From NCBI GenBank assembly GCA_951230915.1, contig OX579634.1, positions 54,325,570-54,389,569 on the forward strand: DNA of 64,000 bases, written 5' to 3'. The stretch comes from Antitrichia curtipendula. Its lineage: Eukaryota; Streptophyta; Bryopsida; Hypnales; Leucodontaceae. Position numbers and translations under genes: made by a program. Positions 35,867-47,256 of the stretch are shown here, one piece after another. The notes under the pieces are model-generated. The model saw only the letters and a list, made by a program, of their open reading frames with translations, ran no database searches and had not been told where the DNA came from. Numbering within the stretch: position 1 is the first letter of the stretch; every line of letters starts with the position of its first letter.

Positions 35867-37525
35867 TCAGAACTGAAAACAGAGTGACTCCTTGAACCAA
35901 AACCCACACTGTTGGCATTCACTCCAGTTTCCTCCAATCCAATTCGCCCTTGAACTCAATAAATAATCAATCCACATCTCACATAAGGAAGCAGATGCTT
36001 GTCTCCAAAGAATGTCTTGGTTTCTAGAGATGCTCCCACGACTAATATGTTCAATCAACTCATTACAGAAGAAGGATTTGCAGTTTGAAAAGTTCTACCA
36101 ATTTGATTGATCATATTGTATAGTGGGAGGCCCCCTCCCGAAGGCTTCCCGGGCTGTGAGGGCCCTGCCACAAAGGCGAGGGCGGGAGCTCGAGCTTGAG
36201 TGGCGGGGCTCTCACAGCCCGGGAGGCCTGAGGGAGGGGGCCCTCCCACTGTGTTAAGCACGTGGGAGTACCTCGGTAATAGTGCCTGGCACTATTATCG
36301 CGCCTTGGTGCTGTAATAGTGCCGGGCACTATTACCAGGGCGTTGTGCCTCATAATGAGGTGAGTTTTCTTAAGGCCCTTGCCTCCAGAGTGCTTAACGA
36401 ATGTGAAGAATATCATCCAAATTGTATTTCACTGCAAACATCAAAAGACCATTGCACCTGCTGGGAATTAAAATAAAATATAACTGCACAATTGAAAGTC
36501 CTCACTTGATGTACTCAAAACTGCAAAAAAACATACCAGGAGGCTCAATTTAGGCTTCTGTGGTCCTTGGGGGAGGTAAGGTAGGTACACCCAAAACCGC
36601 CACTTTTTGCTACTGAGCCTAGTTACTATTATTAGACTTGTCAAATTTTCATATGTTCTTGTAGGCAAGTGAAAGGAGGTTCCAATGCACCAAAGAACAT
36701 GGCATTTGGATACTGTATGCAAAAATATTAAGGAACAAAGTTTGGTTTTAAAAGCGCTTCTTCTACATAGAAACAGAACTGACTTTGGAGATGTACACAT
36801 AATATAGATGGTGGTTTAAGATCAGTGGCACATTTGGGGGTACCTACCTTTAAATTATGCCAGTGTCAACATGCTCTTTGCACTAATACTTGAGGATCAA
36901 GGTTGACTGGTTTGCAAATATATCCTCCTTTGTGTCTTATTAACTGATCAATGTAAAGTGCCTTGGGTGAAGGTTCACCATCAAGTTGGATCCCAATTAA
37001 GGTAGGGGTCTGTAAAAGCGACCTATCTCTAAAAGCGACCTCTAACACAGAGGTCCATTTTACTTTCTTCAATGTACCAACGTTGTACATTTCAGGAGGG
37101 GGTCGCTTTTAGAAACCACTGCATTTCAACTTCAAAAATTTGTAACTAATTCCACAAAGGTCCAAAAAATATGAAACGACTTGGATTAGATGCCAATTCC
37201 ATTTTCTTCCTAGTAAAATTTACTGAAAATAGTTTCAAGAAGTTTAGCTTTTCCCTGAAAATGCAATCAGCTCTTAAAGGATTGCTTCAACAGCCTCCTA
37301 CCTTAGTTTGAAGATCCATTTTTTGTTCGAGCTGAGCATTCATACTCTCCTTCCTGTGTTATGAAATATTGAAAAGAGTTTTATTTTCAAGAAGAAGATG
37401 AAACTGAGGAAGCATAATGTGGATGCTACTGACCCTGGAAATACGATCCAATCTTTTTGTTGTAATTTGTTAGCTTGTAAGATTAAGTCAGAAAGCATAG
37501 CAACACATGCGACCAAAATCCTCAT
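35867..37525 (-). CDS. Possible exons of an unrecognised minus-strand gene
   Basis: Several minus-strand segments look coding although no family is recognised. At 36058-35867 a frame reads SLCEMWIDYLLSSRANWIGG and SECQQCGFWF, rich in Trp and Cys. At 37018-36866 a frame reads TLIGIQLDGEPSPKALYIDQ before TGA, preceded by the acceptor CGCTTTTACAG. At 37368-37303 a frame reads ESMNAQLEQKMDLQTK and ends at AAG|GTAGGA. At 37525 an ATG opens MRILVACVAMLSD. The 37368-37303 and 37018-36866 pieces join in frame if the MITE between them is removed as an intron. Two other hairpin elements sit between the remaining pieces, and the LINE lies just upstream. It could be a living gene with transposon-filled introns or a broken one. 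Confidence 0.3.
36122..36250. repeat. GC-rich palindrome with about 50-bp arms
   Basis: AGTGGGAGGCCCCCTCCC ... CCCGGGCTGTGAGGGCC on the left is mirrored by TCTCACAGCCCGGGAGGCC ... GGGGGCCCTCCCACT on the right, around a loop of about 30 bases. It stands out sharply from the AT-rich surroundings and looks like a foldback MITE. Confidence 0.8.
36253..36398. repeat. Small inverted-repeat element with two internal palindromes
   Basis: The ends GTTAAGCAC (36253) and GTGCTTAAC (36398) are inverted. Inside lie two near-perfect short palindromes, TAATAGTGCC-T-GGCACTATTA at 36277-36297 and GTAATAGTGCC-G-GGCACTATTAC at 36313-36335. It abuts the GC-rich palindrome at 36122-36250. Confidence 0.7.
36998..37305. 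mobile_element. MITE family TAAGGTAGG, copy 1
   Basis: It opens TAAGGTAGGGG and closes TCCTACCTTA. Internal landmarks are GTCGCTTTTAGAAACC, AAATTTGTAACTAATTCCA and ATATGAAACGACTTGGATTA. On the minus strand its end supplies AAG|GTAGG and the sequence CGCTTTTACAG lies just inside the other end, so it could be spliced out as an intron. Three relatives are in the window at 46967, 51309 and 55467. Confidence 0.75.
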
Positions 37526-37671
37526 AACGTATTTATTAATGCATTAATAATATGAGGGCACCCGTTGCACATGAATCTATGATGTCATTGGCGGTTTTGT
37601 AATCCATTCATGCATCTCGGTTGAGGAGAAAACCCGTTCTAGGGTAGCTTTACTTCGAAAAGAACACCCAA

Positions 37672-37745
37672 AGGCAGAACAGTACACACCCGAAGGCAGG
37701 GAATACACACCCGAAGGCAAAAGATACACACCCGAAGGCGGGGAT
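37672..37745. repeat. 21-bp tandem repeat, 3 copies
   Basis: ACACACCCGAAGGCA recurs every 21 bases. It lies just beyond the LINE coding region, on the 3' side of the LINE, and may be part of its 3'UTR, which could extend to about 37640. Confidence 0.75.
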
Positions 37746-38229
37746 GAGGATAAACACCAAAGGCAGGGGTGAAGTCAACGCTACCATTGAGAGGCGCCGG
37801 AGGGCAGGGTTGAAAAGAGCCAAAAGGGGCACAAGGCACAAGCGGAGCAAGCAGGTTTGGACTGAAGGGAGCTATACGCCACGGGGGCGGGCCAACGCCA
37901 AAGGCAGTGAATGGACGCCAGCCGGGGGGGTTGATCCAAAAGAAAAAGCGGGGGCAAGGGGGAGAGAAGCCAATGAAAGCAACTAAGGCCAACAAGGAAA
38001 CAAATGCCAACAAAAGCAACTAATAGCCACTAGTAGCACCTAAAAGAATGCGAGAAACAACCCTAAGTTACTCACAGCCTAAGCTCCTATAGATAATAGA
38101 GAAGGCTTCCTGAAGTTCGAGGTCCATCGCCTGCATGTCGTCCTCTTGAATATTCTCCTAAATATTCTCCTGAAGATCCTTATTTGTGTGGTTAGGGTTG
38201 GGACGACGAGCATCCTCTTGCTGAAGCTC

Positions 38230-39147
38230 CTAAAGGATTTGTCGTAGGATGGTTTCCGCCTGTTGCGATGCTGCTCGTTGTCGTTCCTGTGCGTGTGGGT
38301 TGTCGAGGTAGCATTCAGGGGTGGGTGGATCCGTTGGGGGGTCCTCTTGGCTGATTGGAGTCCATTCTTGGGCCGGAGGCTCCAGTCGAATGAGATTCTC
38401 CCTGTGGTTACCATCGGGCCAACTTGCTTCTCTTGGAGGCGAGTTGTCCCCATCCGTTGTAGCTGAGTCGTCACTGTTCTCCCCGTCAGTGGCCTGTGAG
38501 ACGGCGGGGTCGATGATTTGATGGCGGGGTGCTGCCAACGCAGGTCGAGTTGCAAGGTCCTCTGGCAGGAAAACAGGGTCGGGGATGAATTGCCAAATCG
38601 GCGAGACGGCCATGGAGCAGAAGGCTGGGTTTGCTGTCCATGCTGCGTGGAAGGCGGCTGTCCGTTGAGGTTCCGCCTGTAAAGATTTCCAGATGTTTCT
38701 CCATGATGCAACGCCAATTTGAATCACTATGCGCCATGAGCTGTGGATTGCGGTGCCTAAGTGAAACGGTTCGTTGCGCATGACCGTGCTGCATCGTTGA
38801 CACCATATGTTCCTCAGAATGAGGCATCGTAGCAGGTCCCAGGGTGTTTCCTTCGTTACTTTGCATGATGCGCTGAATCTGTGAATGCTGAGTTCTGATC
38901 GGGATAGGGTTGCCCCCTCCAGGATATCAGATGGAGTGAGTTGTAAGGGGGGGAGATCGTATAGCCTTCGGAGGTCGTTGTAGTGCGTCCAAATCCTACT
39001 GACTTGGGGGCAGTCGATGAAGGCGTGTCTTGCAGTTTCGATTGGAGCTATGGTGCATAGCTTACAAGACCCGTCAATGCCCATTCTCGCTAGCCAACTA
39101 CCCAGGGGAAGACCCTCGTTGTGCAGGAGCCAAAGGAAAGTGCTCAT
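38230..39147 (-). pseudogene. LINE ORF2 C-terminal zinc-binding (zf-RVT) domain
   Basis: The frame begins MSTFLWLLHNEGLPLGSWLA and contains CKLCTIAPIETARHAFIDC, matching the CxxC...HxxxxC zinc-binding pattern (zf-RVT) at the end of plant L1 ORF2 proteins. The rest is a long acidic/Pro-rich tail. It is out of frame with the reverse transcriptase. Between 39233 and 39454 the other frames still encode an expected linker (LFNYNTKQGYRIG), so at least two more frameshifts separate the parts. Open frames on other strands and frames in 37640-39720 are shadows of this region. Confidence 0.8.
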
Positions 39148-39616
39148 CCTCCGGGGGAGCTAGGAGTGCCACAGTCAGCTATAAACTCTTTGTCGTTCAA
39201 GGTGGGTATGTCCAGACTGCCTAAGCTTACTGTCATATTTGGTGGATTTTAATCTCTGCTGGATCCCTATTCTGTACCCCTGCTTGGTGTTGTAGTTGAA
39301 AAGGTGTTGGGGTGGCCTTTGTCCTGTTTGTTTCCATTGCCACTCTCCGGGATCCCATTTTAAATCTACAACTTTGCATGGTTGATGTAGCCAGAGTGCT
39401 GAGTCCGAGGGGATGGGGTGGGCTGGGTTGTAGCCGATGCTCTGTTTCTTGCACCTGTGCTGTACTCGGACTTGATAAGTTGTACAGTTTGGGAGTTCGA
39501 CCTCTCCTAATCTGTGGAGTTGAAGTGTTTGTCCGTTTGCTTGGTATACGTCTGCTGTGCGCCCTTGCTCGTGGACCCTAGCAACGTGGTATACGAGATC
39601 TGGGGGATCGTCTTTG

Positions 39617-40150
39617 CTAAGTGTACGTGATCCACTGCTCCACTGCCTGGTCCTGGCCTTGATTGGGTCTTCTCGGAATACTGTCGATTAGTTGTGCGCG
39701 CTGCACGTTTGTCTTCCAAGACTTTGTTGTTCTGAGAAGCTCCAGAGCCGGTCGCCAGTCTTGGTCAGCTTCACTCCAAATGTCCTTAATGCTATTGAGA
39801 CCCTTTGCTGCCCAATTAGCAAATCTGCTGTCTTTCTCCAGGCCCATTGGATATCCCTCGTTATTTGTAATCCATGGGTTGCCGAAGAGTGGCTGGCGCA
39901 TGAGCTCCTGTAGCGTTAGAGGTTCAATTTGCATGACGCCCGTCCGTATATTGCACCAGGATCTCCAGACTGCTCCCCATATTGTGGATCCCGCTGGTTT
40001 GAGCCGGGTCGTTGTCATTAGTCAGTTGGAGCCTGGAGGCCATGTCTCCGGCCCTGCCGGCCTTAGATTATTGACTCTGTGTTAGAGCAGTGCCCGCCAT
40101 GCTCCTTTTCCCTCTTGGAGTCCCCTGGTCATGAATTTCACGAGTAGAGC
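39617..40150 (-). pseudogene. LINE ORF2 region between RT and zinc-binding tail
   Basis: This continues the reverse-transcriptase frame past stops at 40084-40082 and 40024-40022. It includes GSTIWGAVWRSW, MRQPLFGNPWI and NSIKDIWSE, the thumb-to-tail linker seen in plant L1 elements. The frame is lost again at 39617. Confidence 0.7.
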
Positions 40151-41809
40151 CTATGATTGGGCTATGGGGTCAATGATCCTGATGCCTCCCTGCGAGAGAG
40201 GCGCGATTGCCTCGTCCCACGCCACCCTAGCCCTTGTGCGACCCTCCTTCCTACCGGACCAGAGGTAATCTCTAACCAATCCTTTGGTTATTTTTAGGGT
40301 TTGTAACCCTAGATCTGTTGTAGATGCTAGATACCATAAGGATGCCAAGGGTACTTGATTGACTATTAGAAGTCGACCTGCTTGGGAGAGAGCTTTGTTT
40401 CTCCAGAAGATCAAGGCATCTCGTACTAGGGTGAGTATTTTCTCGTTTCGTACTCTCTGCGGCACTCGGAATCCCATTGGTACTCCGAGATATCTGCAGC
40501 TTTCCTCCTCTTTGAGCCACTTCACTCTAAGCTCCTCTCCCCACGTCCAGCTTCTTTCTTCAGTTGAGGCCCATATCAGGTGTGTTTTGTGCCAATTGAG
40601 CTTGCTGCCAGAGGCCGCACAGTAGAGATCTAGCACCTTCATCGCTCTGTCCAAATTTTCCTTAGTGCCAAGTAGGGAGAGCGAGGTGTCATCGGCAAAG
40701 AGCATTTCTAAGCTCACTTCCCCATTTGGAAGCTGAAGCCCTATCACTCCATGGATTGGGTCGTGGATCATGTATCTCAACACGTCTGCAACTAGTAAGT
40801 AGAGGTATGGTGCGAGAGGGCAGCCTTGCCGCACCGCCCTCCCTAGTGAGAATGTTGGACTGTCCTCCCCGTTGACTAGGATTGTCGATTCAGTTTCTTG
40901 GTATAGGGCAGCCGTCCATTTGATGAAAATATCGTTAAAGCCGAGTTTGGTCATTACTGCCTGAAGGAATGTCCAATTGACTCTATCGAATGCTTTTTCA
41001 TAATCCAGAAGCATGAGGACTAGATTTTGATGTAATTCCACCGCCCACTCCATGGACTCTTCTGCCGTGAATATGTTGTCTAGTATGCTTTTGCCCGGAA
41101 CAAATCCTGTCTTTGAGGGACGGATAATACTTGGGAGTAGTGGCTTGAGTCTTGTGGCAAGCAACTTGGCCTGGATCTTGTAGGCTGAATTGAGAAGAGT
41201 GATCGGCCTGTAATTGGTAATTTCCTGCGGGTTGCCCGGTTTGAGGATGAGCACTATCTTCCCTTTGTTGATAGTGGATTGCAGACGCCCTGTGTTCTTC
41301 AGCTCCTTGGCTAATTCGATAAGTGCTGGGCTAGTGTGCTCTGAGAACTCCTTGTAGAACTCTGTTGGGAGACGGTCTTCCCCGGGAGCCTTGTGGTTGG
41401 GGAGTTCTTCTATCGCCTGTTCTATTTCCGCTATTGTGACGTCTTTGGTGAGCTGTAGGTTCTGTTCTGCTGTCACAATGCATGGAACACTTTGAAGGCA
41501 TCGCTCCCTTGCTATACAGTTAGCCTCTACCTGCTCGTCCTGTGCATATAGGGCAATGTAGTACTCCGTCATTGCTCTTCTGATGTCGAGTGGGTTTTTG
41601 GTGAGGCTTCCCCTGTGGTTGATCTCCTTGATGTAGTTCCTCTTGCGGTGCTTGGAGTGGAGTTCGAAGAATTCCCGGGAGCATGTGTCTCCCACTGCGT
41701 TCCATTTTATGTCTAGCTCTGACCTCCACTTGTCTTGTTTCTCCATTCTCAGTTGATGCAGGGTTTGCTGGGCGAGGTTGAGGGCTTGGTGAGCTTGTTC
41801 GTCTCCCAA
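40151..41809 (-). pseudogene. LINE ORF2 reverse transcriptase domain
   Basis: This open frame carries the non-LTR reverse transcriptase blocks in order: HKAPGEDRLPTEFYK, NYRPITLLNSAYK, GFVPGKSILDNI, LLDYEKAFDRVNW (first catalytic Asp), VRQGCPLAPYLYLL, LFADDTSL (catalytic FADD box) and YLGVPMGF. The catalytic residues are intact. The frame stops at TAG 40153-40151 where the family normally continues (IDPIAQS then ALLVKFMTRGL), followed by further in-frame stops at 40084-40082 and 40024-40022. The upstream frameshift detaches it from the endonuclease. Confidence 0.93.
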
Positions 41810-42861
41810 TTGCTTTGAAGAGCTAGTTCCGCCTCTTCCAAAGTTTTGAATTGCTCCATGTATGACGCTTTCTTGTCAGCGGCGTCCTTTCGTTTTTGAA
41901 GGTCGCTACATCTCATCGTCCTGTGAATGGCTCTTTCTATTTTGCTGGCCCACTGGCCGTTGGTTGGCTCTTGGAGGCCTTCAGTCCATGCTTCCTTAAG
42001 TAGTGTGTGACCTTTGATCTTGTGAAGGAGGGGTGTGTGGAATGATGTTTTGGGTCTAGGGATCCTCATGATTTTGTCAATTTGACAATGGATTGGGGCA
42101 TGGTCCGAGATTCCTACCAGGGTCGGCCAAGCTGCAGTGCTGCCCCCCATTGCATGAATTCCTTGACTGCCGTAAAATCGATCAATTTGGGAGAAGACTG
42201 GATTCCCTCGATTGGTGCCCTGCCAGGTGAAGTGTTTCGCGGTAGTCTTGGTGAAGTTGTCGGAGCTGTATATATCTTTTAGTCCGTGCTCCATCATCAT
42301 AGTGCTCCATGCAGCCTTTTCAACTCGAGCCAGTGTCGATCCAGTGAAGTCGGTGGATCTGTCTGCCTCTTCCTCCACCATATTCCAATCTCCGCCCCAA
42401 ATCCATTCAGCTTCTGGGAGGTCGTAGTGAGTGAGGGTTTCCCACATGCGTGCGCGCGCGGCTAGTTGATTGAACCCATAGATGTTGATAACTCCTATTG
42501 TGACCGTAGGGGAAAATCGGAATACTATGTATTGTGCCCGGCTGCTAATCAGCACTCCGTGGGATGCAATATACGGGACAAGTCTCTCTGTCACAAGGAT
42601 CCCTGTCCCCCCGGTGTACTTTCCTGTGGTGGCAGAGTATTTGGATTCATTCCATAGCTCCTGCCCCCCTTTGAAGTGGAGTTGTGACGTGTTGGCGATA
42701 CAGTCCCGGATACCCATGTGTATTTCTTGTAAGAGTATGAGGTCTGGCTGGGGATCTGTATTTCTAATGTAGTTACGAATGTCGCTTCTTTTCTTGACGC
42801 CTTGCTTTTCGAGGCCGAGGCTGCGTACGTTGTAGGAGATAGTAACGAGGGGCTTCATCAT
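41749..42861 (-). pseudogene. LINE ORF2 apurinic-type endonuclease domain
   Basis: The frame starts with MMKPLVTISYNVRSLG and shows the endonuclease/exonuclease/phosphatase motifs in order: LILLQEIHMG (catalytic Glu), IYGFN, WIWGGDWNM (Asp and Asn), IDRFY, and SDHAPIHCQI (Asp-His) near residue 260. This enzyme nicks the target DNA so that the LINE RNA can be copied in place. The domain itself is uninterrupted; a frameshift near 41810-41830 separates it from the reverse transcriptase. Confidence 0.9.
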
Positions 42862-43366
42862 GTCTGAAAGTTTAGATGATCGCTGAACCGGCCTTGCGCC
42901 CGTTCATTCTGCTCGTTGTGTGTATGTGTCTCCTCTATGTTGATCTCTATGTGAATGGGAACCTGGTCGCTTTTTGTTGCCTTGCATGCGGATTTGAAAG
43001 GCGACTCGACCTTCTTGATTGTGCCTGTTTGGAGTAGATCGTCCTTGAATGCCTCTTCCAAGTGTAGGTGCAAGATGTCCCCTTTAGTGGTCTGTGATGC
43101 CATCCCTTCCATGGTCGGAGGTAGTTTGAGCCATGCGTAATTTGTGGGACGCTGCACTCGTATGTCGTCGTGGGCTATTTCCACGTAGGGGAGGATGAGG
43201 CAGCAAGAGTGTGTGATGCTCCAGGAGAAGAACCACGTGGCATCTCAGTTGAGAACAATAGGTAGTTCCACGTCCCATTACTTTCCAATTGTGCATAGGG
43301 TTTGCAGGTAAAGGTTGCTCCTATTTTATGGTCAAAGAGGGACCCTGTTTTCCAAGGGCCAATCAC
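42858..43366 (-). pseudogene. LINE ORF1, C-terminal remnant
   Basis: Two frames carry it: 43366-43175 (KTGSLFDHKIGATFTCKPYA then ESNGTWNYLLFSTEMP) and 43184-42858 (RPTNYAWLKLPP then LHLHLEEAFKDDLLQTG). They overlap and appear joined by a frameshift near 43180. The ORF1 stop TGA (42860-42858) overlaps the first ATG of ORF2 in the string ATGATGA, an arrangement that could permit re-initiation of ORF2 translation. ORF1 proteins bind the LINE RNA; the nucleic-acid-binding part is not recognisable in this remnant. Confidence 0.65.
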
Positions 43367-43384
43367 AACCCTGGGAGGATTGCA

Positions 43385-46300
43385 AGAAACAGTAAAAACT
43401 ATTTATTGCATTTACTTTTCTGTACTAGGAGAAGAAACTTCTGGAAATAAAAAAGTACTCAAAAAAATGTACTCAAATGCACTTAAGTATAGTCAAAACG
43501 TAATCAGGGAAAATGTACTCAGATACACTTAAATGTAATCAAGAATAATATGGGATATTAGAAGAACATTAAAAATAAGGTATTTTCAAAAATACAATCC
43601 TAAAAAACACTCTTTGAAAGTTATGCAAAGAATAATGAGACTAAAATTTAAAGATAATAGGTATATTTATGTTTGTATTTTTGTAAAACAGAAAAGAATA
43701 AATTAATATTTAAATATAAAATGGACATTTTTCTCAATCTAAAGGGGCTTATAATCAACTATTTACATCTTGATGGAATTTTTTTTTACAATCCTTGCGT
43801 TGATACAAAGATATCACACTTTGAACACATGTGCATGATGGAAAATGCTATTTTTAGAGAGAGAAAAAAAGCATTTAGTCAAGTTATGTAATCTTTGCAG
43901 GTGACCTTAGATCCCAATTTATAGCTTCAAATTCTATTGGAGGTCCAAAATAGTTTGAGTGACATCTAGTTAGGAATAATTTTAAAATAGTAAATTATTT
44001 TTGAAAAATTATGAAAAATTATCCAATATGTATCCTAGTCTTATGTATCTTGCATATTACTTTAGAATCTTTTAGAGGTAGAATACAAAAGTTATGCCCA
44101 AGAAACATATCTCCTTGCAAAGTGTGACCCAAAATAATACAAATGTTTCTTACAATCACATATGTACATTTAGAAAGTAATCACATAGATTGCCTTAGGT
44201 GGTATAGTCTAAAAACCATTAGATTTTTTTGTAAGTCATTTATGTTTGTTGAAGAGATCTAATTTTTTAATCATGTCAATATTATATATGTAATATGCAA
44301 CCACAAAAGAAGATAGATATCCACGGTTCAAAAGGGGCAATAGTTACTAAAAATAGATAGTAAAATTGCGGTAGATTTTGTGGTAGATGGTATGTGACGT
44401 GAATTTTCCACATGGTCGTTGCCATGGTGGACAAAATAACCTTTGGAAAAGTGATAATTGACTTTGACTCTACTAGACAAATAAACATCCAATGTGATAG
44501 ATGGATAGACATACATGTCTTAACAACCATGTTTGCACAATATACAAGACAATATAGCATCAAAATGTGGAATTTGGAAAATGTGCATATGGATGTTTTC
44601 TACATATCTATGCAATCGGATTTAAGAAATTCATCACCAATGTTTTTCAATCAATTATCATGTAAACCATAAATCTTAAATGAAATTGTTAACCAAAAAT
44701 GGAATTTTGATTTTTTGAAGTTGAAATTTGGTATGTTTGATTGGAATTGTGTAAGAATTAAAAGCTATTTATGCAAGACAAAAAATTGCCAATTGTATTT
44801 TATATTATGAAAAAATAAGTAAATGACGCAATGGGCAATTTATAAGAATATTGTACCTTATTGTACATACATAACCATTGCCATGGTTCAAAAAATTGTT
44901 TAAGTTCAAAGGATGCAATGTGAATATGAATTCAAGGTTGAACTAATTCTATCACTTGGGTTAATGTTCAAAGAATTTAAACATTTGGATGAATCTTGCA
45001 AGAAACATCTAATAGTATTGGGAAGTGTGATAGCCAATTGGAAGATGTTTATAAATAGTATTTTTTTAGAAATATATAAAAGAATTACATAAAAGAGTGT
45101 GAAATAGTCATGAATACCTTGCTTATAAACATTAAGTCATTTGGAGTTTTAATGCATAATTCACGACAAAAATTTAATTGCCTTAAATGTGTGATATAAA
45201 TTAGTACAAATATTTCTTGCTTGAATTTAGAATTAAAAATAGTCTATGGATTTTATGTGCTAAAAATAGTAATGTATACAAAGTTTGTCATGCATTTACT
45301 ATTACGATACGTCAAGAATTATCTACTTGACTAACAAGAATCTAAGACATTTTTATTTATAATTGTGTTGTACCACAAAGCCTTCTAATGAACAATATCA
45401 TAAAATGGAAGTGGAAAGCGGAGAAAATTGATACATTTGTTTTCCATCTTGTTGCACTTTATAACTAAAGGCCTTTTTTGTATTGAAAGTGCTCTTATTT
45501 GACACTTCAATCTTCCTTTGCTCCAACAATATCTTTTCCATGTATTCTATATTTGCAACATGAATTTGCAACATGATATTTTTCCCTACGTTCCAATATT
45601 TGTAGCTCATCTCTAAGAATTCTTAACTTTGAAACCCCTTACTTGGCAGTGCCCCCTTGGGATGGAGATTTGAATAGGAAAATAATAAATATTATTATTT
45701 CAAAATATATTTTTGATGCTTTAAATAGATTAGAATGATTATGCACTAGTAAAAGAAATTGTAATTCAATAAAATATTGATAGACTTTAAAAAAATCAAT
45801 GTCAAAACGAAGTGCTTTGGGTATTTAAGGGATCAAGAGTTTGTTTGTTCAAGATCCTACACCAAAACCTACATAATAGTGCAAATACACATATCAAATA
45901 TAAGATACACCATCATATTGTCATGTAGATTAGTAATTTGACCTACTTTGAGAATATGCAATGTGGCACTTGAAATTTTTCATCTAGATAGAATTGCATT
46001 GGATCTACCTATAAGAGAAATTAAAAAATTTCACACAAAATTGTAATTTCTATAAATTATAGAACTATTAATTCCTTGCCAAAAGTACAATGCTATTACA
46101 AGGTGAAGGCCATGACCATTGCAAAAGTGGTATAAACATGTAATGATCTCCACTACAACGCTCTATATTTGTATCAAAAGCACTAAAATAATGCTTGAAA
46201 AGCACCTTCGTTACTATTGATCACCCCAAAATTGACAACCATGTGCCCCATGTCCTATCTCATGTAGCAATATGATACAATATGTGGATGTAGGTTTGGA

Positions 46301-46440
46301 TATGGATCCATGCATATGAAGTTATAGATACGGATATATATGCACCTTCAATTGTCTCCACAAACAACTCCAACCAACATCGTGCAACACTTAAACCATT
46401 CAAAATTGATACCACTTTGTGGATATTCGATGAAATTTTG
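43385..46440. other. AT-rich intergenic stretch, no gene seen
   Basis: Around 43440-43530 the word ACTCAAATGCACTTAA and variants recur a few times. No other feature was recognised. Confidence 0.45.
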
Positions 46441-46540
46441 CTTATTGTGTTGGTGAGGAGTTTTCATGGAGTGCAACAATGAATGATGAACTGGGCACGG
46501 TTGATCCACCGGTGTACCTTAACCCTATAATGTTGCTGTG

Positions 46541-46700
46541 AAGACTAAGTGGATGACAAAGAATCCTTTTACGTAAGATAGAAGTGCAAATGTTAATCTT
46601 TGAAATTTTATGTGAAAAGGGAAAAATTTTGCATAATAGTTTGACCACCAACGAGCGTCGATGATGTATGTTTTAAGCAAAGGATTCACACAATACCCGA
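46541..46700. repeat. Dispersed degenerate repeat, copy at 46.5 kb
   Basis: AAGTGGATGACAAAGAATCC then AGATAGAAGTGCAAATGTTA recurs as GATGGATGACAGAGAATCC then GGATAGAAGTGCAACTATTC at 56880-56960, and more loosely at 48575-48730. Plus-strand frames in the three copies share W-M-(T/I)-(E/K)-N and FDxQQ-like remnants broken by stops, suggesting an old coding repeat of unknown type. Confidence 0.4.
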
Positions 46701-46966
46701 AAAGATGATTTCCATGGTAACCAACGCCGTGTCCCCGGGTTAACTTGCAGAACACACTCTCCAGAAACCCAAATTCAAATTGCACATGATCGTGATTGGA
46801 TACCTTTGAAACGATATGATGTGATTCCATTTTCAAGAGGCTCCCAAGTCCCAATCAGATTCAAATTTTTGCTCACTGAATTCACACTCAACTGCTCAAC
46901 TGCTGTACCATGGTGTACTCTTGTGTCCCGACTTCACATCATACTGTACATGATTGTCACACCCAG

Positions 46967-47256
46967 TAAGGTACGGGTCTGTAAAAGCGACCTCTAACAC
47001 AGAGGTACATTCTACTTTCTTCAATGTACCAATGTTGTACATTTCAGGAGGGGGTCGCTTTTAGAAACCTCTGCGTTTCAACTTCAAAAATTTGTAACTA
47101 ATTCCATGAAGGTCTAAAAATATGAAACGACTTGGATTAGATGCCAATTCCATTTTTCTTCCTAGTAAAATTTACTGAAAAATTGTTTCAAGATGTTTAG
47201 CTTCCCTGAAAATGCAATCAGCTCTTAAAGGGTTGCTTTAACAGACTCCTACCTTA
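46967..47256. mobile_element. MITE family TAAGGTAGG, copy 2
   Basis: It opens TAAGGTACGGGTCTGTAAAA and closes ACTCCTACCTTA, with the same internal landmarks as the copy at 36998 at roughly 90% identity by eye. Confidence 0.8.

Larger units (their letters stand above)
38060..43380 (-). mobile_element. L1-type LINE, 5'-truncated and decayed
   Basis: On the minus strand the order is end of ORF1 (43366-42858), then ORF2 endonuclease (42861-41749), reverse transcriptase (41809-40151 and on in frame), and a zinc-binding C-terminal domain (39147-38230). The 5' boundary near 43380 is where ORF1-like coding stops; most of ORF1 is missing, as is usual for incompletely reverse-transcribed LINEs. The 3' boundary is not exact: no clear A-tail was found, and a CCT/TTG-rich 3'UTR may run to about 37640. 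GC content is well above that of the neighbouring DNA. The copy cannot be active because of several stops and frameshifts. Confidence 0.9.

Noticed and set aside
37639..38019. 126-codon Pro/Phe-rich minus-strand frame beyond the LINE
   Set aside because: It is dominated by the 21-bp tandem repeat and C-rich tracts; more likely LINE 3'UTR.
38079..38866. Long alternative frames within the LINE tail
   Set aside because: They overlap the zinc-binding frame and have no LINE motif; shadows of GC-rich coding sequence.
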